Shown here: piece by piece, positions 25,472-34,471 of the stretch | Position numbering within the stretch: the stretch's first letter is position 1 | How the letters are laid out: each line of letters begins with the position of its first letter | DNA from: Hellea sp039977295 | GTDB lineage: Bacteria; Pseudomonadota; Alphaproteobacteria; Caulobacterales; Maricaulaceae | Direction of reading: 5' to 3' | Assembly (NCBI GenBank): GCA_039977295.1 | Contig: JBDWDN010000012.1 | Location: 992,001 to 1,056,000, forward strand | DNA: 64,000 nucleotides | Translations under genes and position numbers: made by a program | Notes under the pieces: model-generated | What the model was told of the DNA's origin: nothing | The model's input: only the letters and a program-made list of their open reading frames with translations | Database searches by the model: none

Positions 25472-27294
25472 TATCTGCGTCCCGTCATTGTCGGCGCTGA
25501 AATTGAGAAACCCCCGCCGCCAGATGGTTTAGGAGGCGTGCCTTTTGGCGGGTTGCCTTTTGGAGCGGGGCCGCTTGGCGGCTTGGGTTTTTGCCCCTGT
25601 AGCTGTTTGATAACTTCATCTTTGGGCCCGAAGGCTTCTTGCTTACCGTCGCGCAGCATAAGGAGCATATCAACCGCCGCAATCGCGCTAGGTCTATGCG
25701 CCATGACGATGACTGTTTTTCCGCGTTTACGAGCTTCAGCAATCGCATTTGTCAAAGCCGCATCACCTTCTGCATCGAGACTAGCATTAGGTTCGTCTAG
25801 AACGATCAGGGCGGGTTCACCGTAAAGCGCCCGCGCAAGGGCAACACGTTGTGTCTGGCCGCCAGACAGAACGGTTCCGCCCTCCCCGATTTTTGAATCA
25901 TAACCCTCAGGCAAACGCAAAATCAGATCGTGAACGCCAGCCCATCGGGCCGCCTCAACAATGGACTCATCCGTCGCATCTGGGCTAAACCGCGCGATGT
26001 TTTCACCAATCGTGCCGTCAAACAATTCAACGTCTTGAGGGAGGTAACCAATATATTTGCCAATCTCGTCTCGGTTCCACTGATCAAATGTAGCGCCGTC
26101 AATACGCACGGCGCCTTTCTGCGGCATCCAAATCCCAACTAAAAGCCGCGCTAAGGTCGATTTACCTGCCGCGCTGGGGCCAATTACGCCTAGGCCTTGG
26201 CCAGGTTTTAAGGCAAAGTTGAGTCCTGCGAGGACAGCCGTTTGCGCGCCGGGAGGGCCCGCAATGAGGTTTTCAACAGAAAGCTGCCCCGTCGGCACCG
26301 GAAGCTGCGTATTATCGCCGTCTTCCGGAACAATCTCGTAAAAGGCATTAAGACGTGAAAAAGCGTCCCGCGCCGCGTTGAAGCCGCGCCATTGCCCGAT
26401 AATCATCTGAATAGGCGCCAATGCGCGGCCCAATATGATGGAACCCGCAATCATCGCGCCGGGCGTAATGATTTGTTTAACGGCCAAATAACCGCCCATG
26501 CCCAAAATTGCTGACTGAATAAACATCCGGAAAGCTTTGGAGAAAGCCGTTGAGCCGCCCGAGCGGTCACTTGATATCTGACCTTCGACGCTACCGCGCG
26601 CATTAAGGTCTTCCCAGCGGCGGCGCATATGGTCGCCCATACCCATAGATTCGATAGTATCTGCATTGCGGTGAGCTTGTTGCGCTAGAGCTTGTTCGGC
26701 GCGGCGAAGCTTAAGGCTTTCCATCATTGGCTTGCGCGTGCCCCATTCATTATAAACCGCAGAGATCAGAATGACGATAGAGCCAGCAATGGCGAGAACG
26801 CCTAGCTGCCAATGCAGGACAAAAATAGCGGCAATATAAACAGGCACCCACGGCAAATCAAAAAATGTGCCCGGCGCGTTGCCAGATAAGAATTGGCGCA
26901 TCGTTGAGAGATCATTTAGCGGTTGATGACGCGCAGCGCCTCGCCCCATCAGCCCTTGCTTGAGCCAAATACGGAATGTGCGCTCCCCCAGAGCCTTTTC
27001 AAATTTATTAGCGACGCGGACCAAGACCCGCGACCGGCAAAAATCCAGAAACCCCATACAAATATAAAGCCACGCCATAATCAGCGAGATTACCAGCAAG
27101 GTCTCAACGCTGCGGCTCGCCAATACGCGGTCATAGACCTGCAACATATATATAGGCCCTGTCAGCATCAGCAGATTCACGAAGAAACTAAAGATACCAA
27201 TGCCCCAAAAAGCCTTACGCGCCGTCAGAAGCGCCTGGCCGACGGTAGACCGCAAGCCTGTTTTATCAGCTGAATTCGCAGATTTTATCGCCAC
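25471..27294 (-). CDS. Type I secretion ABC transporter, PrtD-type (membrane plus ATPase)
   Basis: The protein has 607 residues. The membrane domain (about 25-310) starts with FWGIGIFSFFVNLLMLTGPI and has the LQVYDRVL motif of this family. The ATPase has Walker A GPSAAGKSTL near 370, signature LSGGQTQRVALARAL and Walker B ALIVLDEPNASLD near 495, then the H-loop MAHRPSA. There is no C39 peptidase or C39-like domain, as in protease/lipase exporters that do not cleave a leader. The last 40 residues are an unusual Pro-Gly-Lys tail (PKPPSGPAPKGNPPKGTPPK). The likely cargo is the two RTX proteins in the window. Confidence 0.92.
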   Translation of the reverse strand: MAIKSANSADKTGLRSTVGQALLTARKAFWGIGIFSFFVNLLMLTGPIYMLQVYDRVLASRSVETLLVISLIMAWLYICMGFLDFCRSRVLVRVANKFEKALGERTFRIWLKQGLMGRGAARHQPLNDLSTMRQFLSGNAPGTFFDLPWVPVYIAAIFVLHWQLGVLAIAGSIVILISAVYNEWGTRKPMMESLKLRRAEQALAQQAHRNADTIESMGMGDHMRRRWEDLNARGSVEGQISSDRSGGSTAFSKAFRMFIQSAILGMGGYLAVKQIITPGAMIAGSIILGRALAPIQMIIGQWRGFNAARDAFSRLNAFYEIVPEDGDNTQLPVPTGQLSVENLIAGPPGAQTAVLAGLNFALKPGQGLGVIGPSAAGKSTLARLLVGIWMPQKGAVRIDGATFDQWNRDEIGKYIGYLPQDVELFDGTIGENIARFSPDATDESIVEAARWAGVHDLILRLPEGYDSKIGEGGTVLSGGQTQRVALARALYGEPALIVLDEPNASLDAEGDAALTNAIAEARKRGKTVIVMAHRPSAIAAVDMLLMLRDGKQEAFGPKDEVIKQLQGQKPKPPSGPAPKGNPPKGTPPKPSGGGGFSISAPTMTGRR

Positions 27295-27371
27295 AATATG
27301 TTCCCAATTTGCCCCGGAATGATTCTTTGTCCTGCCTATCGGAAGAACAATAAGGCTCAGTAAACGAAATG

Positions 27372-27413
27372 AATAAACAATGCTAGGCTTCTAATAAACA
27401 ATACTCGCCTTCT
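27372..27413. promoter_or_regulatory. Exact 21-base tandem repeat upstream of the secretion operon
   Basis: Two copies of AATAAACAATnCTnGnCTTCT stand head to tail at 27372-27392 and 27393-27413, with 3 differences in 21. Twenty-one bases are two turns of the helix, so the copies face the same way. The pair lies 78 bases before the ABC transporter start, on the promoter side. A regulator site is likely from the arrangement, but no protein can be named. Confidence 0.5.
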
Positions 27414-27561
27414 ATATGTCCCTTATCTGACTGATTTTTCATTGTATTCTTGCTATTATGACCGTTAATCCCATAGACCTTAGCTTGGCGTTTCGCTATG
27501 CCAGTGTAATATTCGCTGATAGGGGTTAATGGCGTCATGAATAAAGTTGAAGGTGGGACAT

Positions 27562-29982
27562 TTGTCTAAATCAGTTTTGAAGCACGCATTAGGCCTGACG
27601 GCTTGCGCATTGCCCCTATTATTGTCGGCTCCGGCCTCCGCGCAATTTACGCAAAATGCGGCGGGGTCGAACCGTCCGCTAACGCTTAAAGCCGACAGCC
27701 CGTTTCGCGATCCTGACATCATTTATCTAGAAGCCGATGAGCTTATAAATGACGAAATCGCTGGCGTATTAACAGCCTCGGGTGAAGTTGAGGGCCGCTA
27801 TCAAGACCGTACTCTGCGCGCCGATAAGGTTGTTTACAATTTGGACTCAGGGCTGGTGATCGCGAGCGGAAATGTTGTTCTCATCGATGCCAATGGCTCC
27901 ACGCAATACGCCAATAAGCTTGAGCTTTCCAATGAGCTCGAAGCCGGTACAGCCGCTGACTTTACGGCGCGGCAAGCCGGGGGCGGCATTATGGCCGCTG
28001 CCTTTGCGACGCGGACAGAAGAAGGCGAGATCGAGCTCTATAATGCTTATTACACAGCCTGTGAGCCTTGCATGGAAGAAGGACGGACAAAAAAGCCGTC
28101 TTGGCGCATCAAGGCCCGTAAAGTTCGCCAAGATAAAGAGACCCGCACGGTTCGTTATAATGACGCGGTTTTTGAATTCCTAGGCGTTCCGCTCTTTTGG
28201 ACTCCCTATTTGGCGCATCCAGACCCGAGCGCAGGACGCGCTAGCGGTTTATTGACGCCATTTGTGGGATTATCCTCCAGTAAGGGCCTAAATGCGCGCA
28301 TCCCTTATTATTGGGCGATTGATGATTATACAGAAGCCACCTTCACGCCGCATATCTTCCAGCGAGTTAATCCAGTGATGGAGTATCAATTTGCGCGTAA
28401 GTTTAACACCGGCAGTTTTGATGTGAATGGTAGCTTTACCTATGCCAGCTTCTTTGATCGCAAAGGGAATACCTTCCAGCCCGAAGATTTCTTAGACCCC
28501 GCCCAAGCGCCGATGGGTAAAAAGCTACGCTCTCATATTTATGCCAAAGGCCTGTTTACGCCCAATAAAACATGGACATATGGATTTGGCGCGCAGCTTT
28601 CTACTGATGATAATTACCTAAACCGTTATGACCAAGACGAAGCGCCAGAACGCTTTGGTTTATATGACTCTGAAAGCCGCCGTAATATCAGCCAAGCCTT
28701 TATCGTTGGGCAAGATGATAGCTTCCGCTTTGCGACCTCTGCCTTTGGGTTTCAAGATCTTCGAGCAAGTTTCCGGGAAAATACCGATGAAGACAGTGCA
28801 AATTTCGGCCTTATTTCAGTAAATGAGCCCGATAATAACCTATTGCCAATTATCGCGCCAAAGATTGAGATTGAAAAATATTGGACAGACCCTGCCATTG
28901 GTGGCCGCCTCAAAGCTTTTGGAGATTTCACGGCCTTAACGCGCGGCGCAGGCACGGATTACATGCGCGCCACAGCCGGCGTTGACTATAGTAAGACCTT
29001 AATCGCGCCGGGCGGTATTGAGGTCAAACCTTTTGGTAATGCCCGTTACGATCATTTTGATATTAAGCCAGGCGATAGCAAAGAGCGTGATATCGATGCA
29101 AGGGTATATGAAGACGTCAGTTTTGGCCGCGCCGTTGGGCAAGTCGGCGTTGATGTTCGCTATCCCTTTATCAAAACAAGCGGAGGCATAGACTGGATCA
29201 TCGAGCCGCGTGCGCAGATCACGCAAAGCTTTGGCAATGGCAAGACAGAGAACTTTACTTCTACCAGCGCGCCATTCTCTGATACTGATCCCCGCACAAA
29301 CACGGTTTCCACTTTCCAAGATGGCGTAAATGTCGATTTCGATCAGGCTCTGTTCTGGCAAAGCAACAAAGCGACTGGCTATGACTTTTGGCAAGAGGGC
29401 CTGCGCGCCGATGTCGGAGCCTCCTTCATCGCCGATGCTGGAAAAACCCGCGCACATCTCTTTGTAGGTCAGAGCCATATTTCGAGCCGTGACGTAGATT
29501 ACGCCTTAGGATCAGGACTTTCTGAGAGCAAATCAGATGTTGTCGGAATGTTTGAGCTCGACATTAATGACCAATTTTCGTGGACGACACGTCTGCGTTA
29601 CGATGATGATGATAATAAATTCCGCCGCATTGATACGGGCTTTAGCTATCGGACCGAGCGCCTGAGCACGAGTTGGCGCTATTACCGCCTTGATACGGCG
29701 ACCCGCTTGCTCAACCCCGATCCAACAGCGCCGCCAGAGGAAATCTCAGGAAATGTGCGCCTAAAACTTACAGATAAATGGAGTGTGCGCTATCAAGCTA
29801 ACCGCGATCTGGACAGTAAAATCACGCGCCGCCAAGAACTTGGCCTCATGTTCCAAGATGACTGTACCCTTGTCGAATTTGTTTATAATAAAAGCAATTT
29901 TGACAGCGACGTCATTCGTGACAGTTCAGGATTTGGTATTCGCGTATCACTTCTTACGCTTGGAGATTTTGAGCCTGAGTAA
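27562..29982 (+). CDS. lptD: LPS-assembly outer-membrane protein LptD
   Basis: The protein has about 806 residues. The start is probably TTG 27562, six bases after AAGGTGG; TTG 27547 and GTG 27553 are in frame but lack a ribosome site. From 27562 the leader MSKSVLKHALGLTACALPLL ends in PASA before QFTQ. Next is the OstA/LptA-like beta-jellyroll (about 40-160: DIIYLEADELINDEIAGVLT, VVYNLDSGLVIASGNVVLID) with the YYTACEPCMEEG segment, then the LptD barrel with PFVGLSSSKGLNARIPYYWA. LptD inserts lipopolysaccharide into the outer leaflet. It is not next to lptFG or surA as usual in alphaproteobacteria. Confidence 0.93.
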   Translation: MSKSVLKHALGLTACALPLLLSAPASAQFTQNAAGSNRPLTLKADSPFRDPDIIYLEADELINDEIAGVLTASGEVEGRYQDRTLRADKVVYNLDSGLVIASGNVVLIDANGSTQYANKLELSNELEAGTAADFTARQAGGGIMAAAFATRTEEGEIELYNAYYTACEPCMEEGRTKKPSWRIKARKVRQDKETRTVRYNDAVFEFLGVPLFWTPYLAHPDPSAGRASGLLTPFVGLSSSKGLNARIPYYWAIDDYTEATFTPHIFQRVNPVMEYQFARKFNTGSFDVNGSFTYASFFDRKGNTFQPEDFLDPAQAPMGKKLRSHIYAKGLFTPNKTWTYGFGAQLSTDDNYLNRYDQDEAPERFGLYDSESRRNISQAFIVGQDDSFRFATSAFGFQDLRASFRENTDEDSANFGLISVNEPDNNLLPIIAPKIEIEKYWTDPAIGGRLKAFGDFTALTRGAGTDYMRATAGVDYSKTLIAPGGIEVKPFGNARYDHFDIKPGDSKERDIDARVYEDVSFGRAVGQVGVDVRYPFIKTSGGIDWIIEPRAQITQSFGNGKTENFTSTSAPFSDTDPRTNTVSTFQDGVNVDFDQALFWQSNKATGYDFWQEGLRADVGASFIADAGKTRAHLFVGQSHISSRDVDYALGSGLSESKSDVVGMFELDINDQFSWTTRLRYDDDDNKFRRIDTGFSYRTERLSTSWRYYRLDTATRLLNPDPTAPPEEISGNVRLKLTDKWSVRYQANRDLDSKITRRQELGLMFQDDCTLVEFVYNKSNFDSDVIRDSSGFGIRVSLLTLGDFEPE

Positions 29983-29990
29983 GCAGGCTC
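29971..29990. other. Hairpin over the lptD stop codon
   Basis: GAGCCTG (29971-29977) and CAGGCTC (29984-29990) form a perfect 7-base stem whose loop carries the lptD TAA. No T-run follows on either strand, so it is a weak or Rho-assisted end between the convergent lptD and fpr genes. Confidence 0.45.
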
Positions 29991-30013
29991 AATGGCAATC
30001 GGGTCAAGCAAAC

Positions 30014-30796
30014 CTATCCAACGAAAGACTTCTCGACGACGAATTGAGCTGGGTTAGAGTTTGACCCTTCTTTCAGACCGAATGTCTCAACCAGCGCCGC
30101 TGTGTCATCAATCATGTCTTTTGAACCGCAAATCATAACGCGGTCTTCTTCGGGATTAAGCGGCGGCGTGCCCGCGTTTTTAAACAGCTCACCCGATTCG
30201 ATGAGGGTCGTGATACGGCCTTTGAGCGGGTAGTCCTCGCGCGTCAAAGACGCGACATGTAAAAGCTTATCCCCGACCATTTCGCCGACAAGCGGATCAT
30301 CTTTCAAATCATTCACAAGACGCAAACCATAAGACAATTCGGCCTCTTGGCGGCAGGTATGGGTCAAGATGACTTGGTCATAACGCTCATAAGTTTCTGG
30401 GTCGCGAATCAATGACGAAAATGGCGCAATCCCTGTTCCCGTTGAAAACATATAAAGGCGCTTACCGGGCAACAAAGCGTCGAGAACCAATGTTCCTACA
30501 GGCTTCTTTCCGAGAAGAACAGTATCGCCCTCTTTGATCTTTTGAAGACGGGACGTCAGAGGCCCGTCAGGCACTTTGATAGAATAAAATTCTAACTTAT
30601 CATCCCAAGACGGACTAGCGACTGAGTAAGCGCGCATAAGCGGCTTTCTCTGCTCTTCGGTTTTAGGCAGGCCGATCATGATAAATTCACCCGAGCGAAA
30701 ACGAAAACTTGCGGGACGGCTAATTTCAAAACGAAATAAGCGGTCCGTATAGTGCTCAACGGAGAGGACTTTTTCTTCAGTAGGGGCGTTGGACAT
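30014..30796 (-). CDS. fpr: Ferredoxin/flavodoxin-NADP reductase
   Basis: The protein has 260 residues. The FAD-binding barrel has the motif RAYSVASP near 55 with FYSIKVPDGPLTSRL, and the NADP domain has MFSTGTGIAPFSSLIRDP near 117-134, then VMICGSKDMIDDTAAL. The C-terminus FVVEKSFVG is the typical short end of bacterial Fpr. It passes electrons between NADPH and ferredoxin or flavodoxin. It is divergent from mutA across a region with two palindromes, suggesting regulated expression. Confidence 0.93.
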   Translation of the reverse strand: MSNAPTEEKVLSVEHYTDRLFRFEISRPASFRFRSGEFIMIGLPKTEEQRKPLMRAYSVASPSWDDKLEFYSIKVPDGPLTSRLQKIKEGDTVLLGKKPVGTLVLDALLPGKRLYMFSTGTGIAPFSSLIRDPETYERYDQVILTHTCRQEAELSYGLRLVNDLKDDPLVGEMVGDKLLHVASLTREDYPLKGRITTLIESGELFKNAGTPPLNPEEDRVMICGSKDMIDDTAALVETFGLKEGSNSNPAQFVVEKSFVG

Positions 30797-30885
30797 AGGG
30801 GCTTCCAGATAGGCTCGTAAATTGGGTTGCGTGAGGGAGATAAGAGCAACAAACCCAAATTACAATATCCATTATAAAAAACAAC

Positions 30886-30903
30886 TGTTCTTTATATAGA
30901 ACA
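30886..30903. promoter_or_regulatory. Perfect palindrome TGTTCT-N6-AGAACA between fpr and mutA
   Basis: TGTTCT (30886-30891) and AGAACA (30898-30903) are exact inverted copies around TTATAT. It lies 90 bases before fpr and 89 before mutA. The shape is that of a dimeric regulator site. The regulator is not known. Confidence 0.45.
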
Positions 30904-30927
30904 CTTCAGTTTTTCTCGTTTTTTCTA

Positions 30928-30951
30928 TCATATAGATGATGTTTGATATGA
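30928..30951. promoter_or_regulatory. Second palindrome TCATAT-N12-ATATGA between fpr and mutA
   Basis: TCATAT (30928-30933) and ATATGA (30946-30951) are inverted copies 41 bases before mutA. Two palindromes in one divergent region could serve the two genes separately. AT-rich sequence makes a chance match more likely than for the first site. Confidence 0.3.
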
Positions 30952-30991
30952 GATAAGTTGAACTCAAGCTTAAATCGCTTAGAACATATCT

Positions 30992-32239
30992 ATGCCAGAT
31001 TTAAGACTCGCCCCAGATTTCCCCGCCACATCAGAAGCCCAATGGCAAGCCCTTGTTGAAAAGGGACTTCGCGGCGCCGATTTTGAGAGCCTGACCCGGC
31101 TCACCGAGGATGGGCTAAAACGCGGCCCGCTCTCAACGGCGACGGACCTGCCAGATAACATAGCTGCCTTGGCGCGCGGCGGCGCTCCCCTCTTGGCTGG
31201 GCGTCCGTGGCATATTACGGCGCCTGTCCGGGATCCCGAAATCGCGCATGCCAACAGCCAAGCCTTAGAGGACCTAGAGGGCGGCGCCAGCGCTCTACGC
31301 ATAAGCCTTGGCGCCAACGGCGTCCCCGTTAAAAACGCAAACGAGATGAAGCGCCTGCTCGACAAAATCTATACGGACCTCATTCCTATCATAATTGCGC
31401 CCAATAATGATGCCCGGAACGCTGAGCTGTTAAAACCTTTCAGCCACTGCAATGTCTGTCTGGGCCTGGGCCCAAAAACAGAAGGCCTGGCTGCATTAGC
31501 CAAAACTGTTCCTGAAAGCTGGCGGCTGATTACGATTAATGCTGGTCGGGTTCACGATACCGGCGGAACCGAAGCACAAGAGCTGGCTTACTTTGCCGCC
31601 AGCGCCGCCCATGCATTTCGCCTCTTAGGGCCTGGTGCAGCCAAACATATAGGGGTTGAACTGACCGCCAATCAGGACGGGCATTTAAGCATCGCAAAGC
31701 TGCGCGCCGCGCGCCGCATATATGCCCGCATTGCTGAAAGCTTTGATACGGCCCAAGCGCCGCTCTCGCTTCACGTCATCACCTCGAAACGTATGATGCA
31801 GAGCACTGACCCCTGGACCAATATGCTCCGCGTGATGAGTGCTGGATTTGGCGCGGTTATTGGCGGCGCTGACTTTATTACCACGCGGCCTTTCACAGAC
31901 GCTATCGGCCATGCCAAAGGTTTTGGGCACCGCATTGCCCGCAATATGCAATTAATGATGATGGAAGAAAGCCATTTAGGACAGGTTCAGGACGCGGCCT
32001 TAGGCAGTTACTTCCATGAGCGCATGACGGATAGCCTCGCCCAATCCGCTTGGGCCGAATTTCAGCGCATTGAAAGTGAAGGCGGGATTGCCAATATCGA
32101 CCCGTTTAAAGCGCGGATAAAAGCCTCCGTAAAAACACGCGAAGACAAAGCAGAACCAATACTCGGCGTAACGCTGCATCCCCTCGAGAAAGATAATACA
32201 GCCTTCCGAGAGGCTAAAGTGCATAGGGCCATATCGTGA
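30992..32239 (+). CDS. mutA: Methylmalonyl-CoA mutase small (beta) subunit, short form
   Basis: The protein has 415 residues. It keeps the TIM-barrel part of the mutase family: WQALVEKGLRGADFESLTRL near the N-terminus, GRPWHITAPV, INAGRVHDTGGTEAQELAYF, and MMQSTDPWTNMLRVMSAGFG. Actinobacterial MutA has about 620 residues, with a degenerate cobalamin domain at the end; here the protein stops after the barrel. In the heterodimer the small subunit is non-catalytic and supports MutB. The stop overlaps the mutB start (GTGA), so the two are translationally coupled. Together they convert methylmalonyl-CoA to succinyl-CoA. Confidence 0.88.
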   Translation: MPDLRLAPDFPATSEAQWQALVEKGLRGADFESLTRLTEDGLKRGPLSTATDLPDNIAALARGGAPLLAGRPWHITAPVRDPEIAHANSQALEDLEGGASALRISLGANGVPVKNANEMKRLLDKIYTDLIPIIIAPNNDARNAELLKPFSHCNVCLGLGPKTEGLAALAKTVPESWRLITINAGRVHDTGGTEAQELAYFAASAAHAFRLLGPGAAKHIGVELTANQDGHLSIAKLRAARRIYARIAESFDTAQAPLSLHVITSKRMMQSTDPWTNMLRVMSAGFGAVIGGADFITTRPFTDAIGHAKGFGHRIARNMQLMMMEESHLGQVQDAALGSYFHERMTDSLAQSAWAEFQRIESEGGIANIDPFKARIKASVKTREDKAEPILGVTLHPLEKDNTAFREAKVHRAIS

Positions 32240-34374
32240 GCACCCCAGATTTCACAAAGATTGACCTAGGCACAGCGAACTCTACCTCGCGCAGTGGAGA
32301 GGCTTGGCCCTCTCCCGAAGGTATCGAAATCAAAGCGGCCTATGAAGCTTCCGATATCTCAGGCTTAGACAGCCTCGATACCCACCCTGGCCTCGCGCCC
32401 TTTATTCGCGGCCCTTACCCGACCATGTATGCGCAGCGCCCTTGGACGGTTCGTCAATATGCGGGCTTTTCCACCGCCGAAGACTCCAATGCCTTTTACC
32501 GCCGCAACCTGGCAGCGGGCCAAAAGGGCCTCTCCGTCGCTTTCGATCTGGCGACCCATCGCGGCTATGATTCAGATCATCCTCGCGTGCCCGGCGATGT
32601 CGGCATGGCGGGCGTGGCCATTGATAGCCTTTACGACATGCGCGTTCTATTTGACAAAATTCCGCTCGATAAGATGTCTGTCTCTATGACGATGAACGGC
32701 GCGGTTCTGCCTGTCCTCGCGCTTTATATTGCAGCGGCTGAGGAACAAGGCGTGAAGCAAGAACAGCTTGCGGGAACGATCCAAAACGACATCCTCAAAG
32801 AATTTATGGTGCGCAACACCTATATCTATCCGCCCAAGCCCAGCATGCGGATTATCTCTGACATCTTTGAGCATACCTCACAGCACATGCCCAAATTCAA
32901 CTCTATCTCAATCTCTGGATATCACATGCAAGAAGCGGGTGCCTCTGCCGATATTGAGCTTGGCTATACGCTCGCAGATGGGCTCGAATATGTCCGCACA
33001 GGGATCGCGGCAGGCATGGGTATTGATGCCTTCGCCCCTCGCCTGTCATTCTTCTGGGCTATTGGCATGAATTATTTTATGGAGGTCGCCAAGTTGCGCG
33101 CGGCGCGCCTCATTTGGGCAAAACTCCTGACTCCGTTTAATCCTAAAAACCCAAAATCAATGATGCTACGCACCCATTGCCAAACATCGGGTTGGTCCCT
33201 CACTGCGCAAGACGTCTTCAACAATGTTGGGCGCACCCAAATCGAAGCTATGGCCGCCGTTGATGGCCACACGCAAAGCCTGCACACCAATTCACTCGAT
33301 GAAGCCTTGGCACTGCCGACAGACTTCTCGGCCCGTATAGCCCGCAACACGCAAATCTTCCTTCAGACCGAAGGCAAGCATTGCGACCAAATCGATCCTT
33401 GGGGTGGCAGCTATTATGTCGAGCGCCTCACCCATGATCTTGCCGCTAAAGCCCTTGCCCATATCGAAGAGGTCGAGGCGCTGGGCGGAATGGCTGCTGC
33501 TATAGAGGCGGGCATTCCGAAACTCCGCATCGAGGAATCGGCGGCGCGCACCCAAGCCCGTATTGATAGCGGCGCGCAAAGCGTTGTCGGCGTGAATAAA
33601 TATCTTTCGGATGAGAAAGACGATATTCCAATTCTGAAAGTCGATAATGACAAGGTTCGCGCAGGCCAAATTGCGCGTATCCATCAGCTAAAAACTGACC
33701 GTGATACCGAAGTTACAATGGCCGCTTTGGATGCGCTGACGAAGTCGGCAGATACAGGCGAAGGCAACCTGCTCGCCCTCGCCGTTGACGCAGCCCGTAA
33801 AATGGCGACGGTCGGCGAAATCTCGTCTGCGCTAGAGAAAGTCTATGGCCGCTATGAAGCCAAGCCCGCAGGCGTAACAGGCGTATATTCTTCTGCATTT
33901 GATGACCGCAATCCAAGCTATGCCGAGGCGGTAAAACGCATCAAAGCTTTCGCGGAACTCGAAGGCCGCAAGCCCAAAGTCATGATCGCGAAAATGGGCC
34001 AAGACGGCCATGACCGCGGCCAGAAAGTCGTTGCCACAGCCTTTAAGGATATTGGCTTTGACGTTGTCATAGGCCCCCTCTTCCAGACGCCTGAAGAATC
34101 TGCGAAAATGGGCATTGAAAACGACGTCGATGTTATCGCGGCAAGCTCCCTCGCGGCAGGACATCTGAACCTCGTCCCAAGTCTGCGCGACGAGCTTAAA
34201 GCCCAAGGCCGTAATGACATCATGATTATCGTCGGCGGCGTCGTCCCGCCCGAAGATGTTGAGACGCTCAAAGAAATGGGCGCAAAAGCCGTCTTTCCGC
34301 CCGGAACCAATATTCCTGAGGCCGTTTTGGAAGTTTTGGACATCGTCAATATGAGGCTGAGTCAGGGGGCTTAA
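32236..34374 (+). CDS. mutB: Methylmalonyl-CoA mutase large (alpha) subunit
   Basis: The protein has 712 residues, the family's usual length. The substrate barrel has RGPYPTMYAQRPWTVRQYAG and DPWGGSYYVERLT; the cobalamin-binding C-terminal domain has the DxHxxG motif DGHDRG (D590, H592) and GGVVPPED. The start is GTG 32236 overlapping the mutA stop. It rearranges methylmalonyl-CoA to succinyl-CoA with adenosylcobalamin, completing the propionate route begun by pccA/pccB at 42-46.6 kb. No epimerase or MeaB chaperone gene lies in the window. Confidence 0.95.
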   Translation: MSTPDFTKIDLGTANSTSRSGEAWPSPEGIEIKAAYEASDISGLDSLDTHPGLAPFIRGPYPTMYAQRPWTVRQYAGFSTAEDSNAFYRRNLAAGQKGLSVAFDLATHRGYDSDHPRVPGDVGMAGVAIDSLYDMRVLFDKIPLDKMSVSMTMNGAVLPVLALYIAAAEEQGVKQEQLAGTIQNDILKEFMVRNTYIYPPKPSMRIISDIFEHTSQHMPKFNSISISGYHMQEAGASADIELGYTLADGLEYVRTGIAAGMGIDAFAPRLSFFWAIGMNYFMEVAKLRAARLIWAKLLTPFNPKNPKSMMLRTHCQTSGWSLTAQDVFNNVGRTQIEAMAAVDGHTQSLHTNSLDEALALPTDFSARIARNTQIFLQTEGKHCDQIDPWGGSYYVERLTHDLAAKALAHIEEVEALGGMAAAIEAGIPKLRIEESAARTQARIDSGAQSVVGVNKYLSDEKDDIPILKVDNDKVRAGQIARIHQLKTDRDTEVTMAALDALTKSADTGEGNLLALAVDAARKMATVGEISSALEKVYGRYEAKPAGVTGVYSSAFDDRNPSYAEAVKRIKAFAELEGRKPKVMIAKMGQDGHDRGQKVVATAFKDIGFDVVIGPLFQTPEESAKMGIENDVDVIAASSLAAGHLNLVPSLRDELKAQGRNDIMIIVGGVVPPEDVETLKEMGAKAVFPPGTNIPEAVLEVLDIVNMRLSQGA

Positions 34375-34471
34375 CTTAGATTTTATAGCTATTGAACACT
34401 TATAATATTAATAGCTCACAATCACAATTTGTGTTATGCAGGTTCCATCTTAAATTTCATGGGGCCAAATC

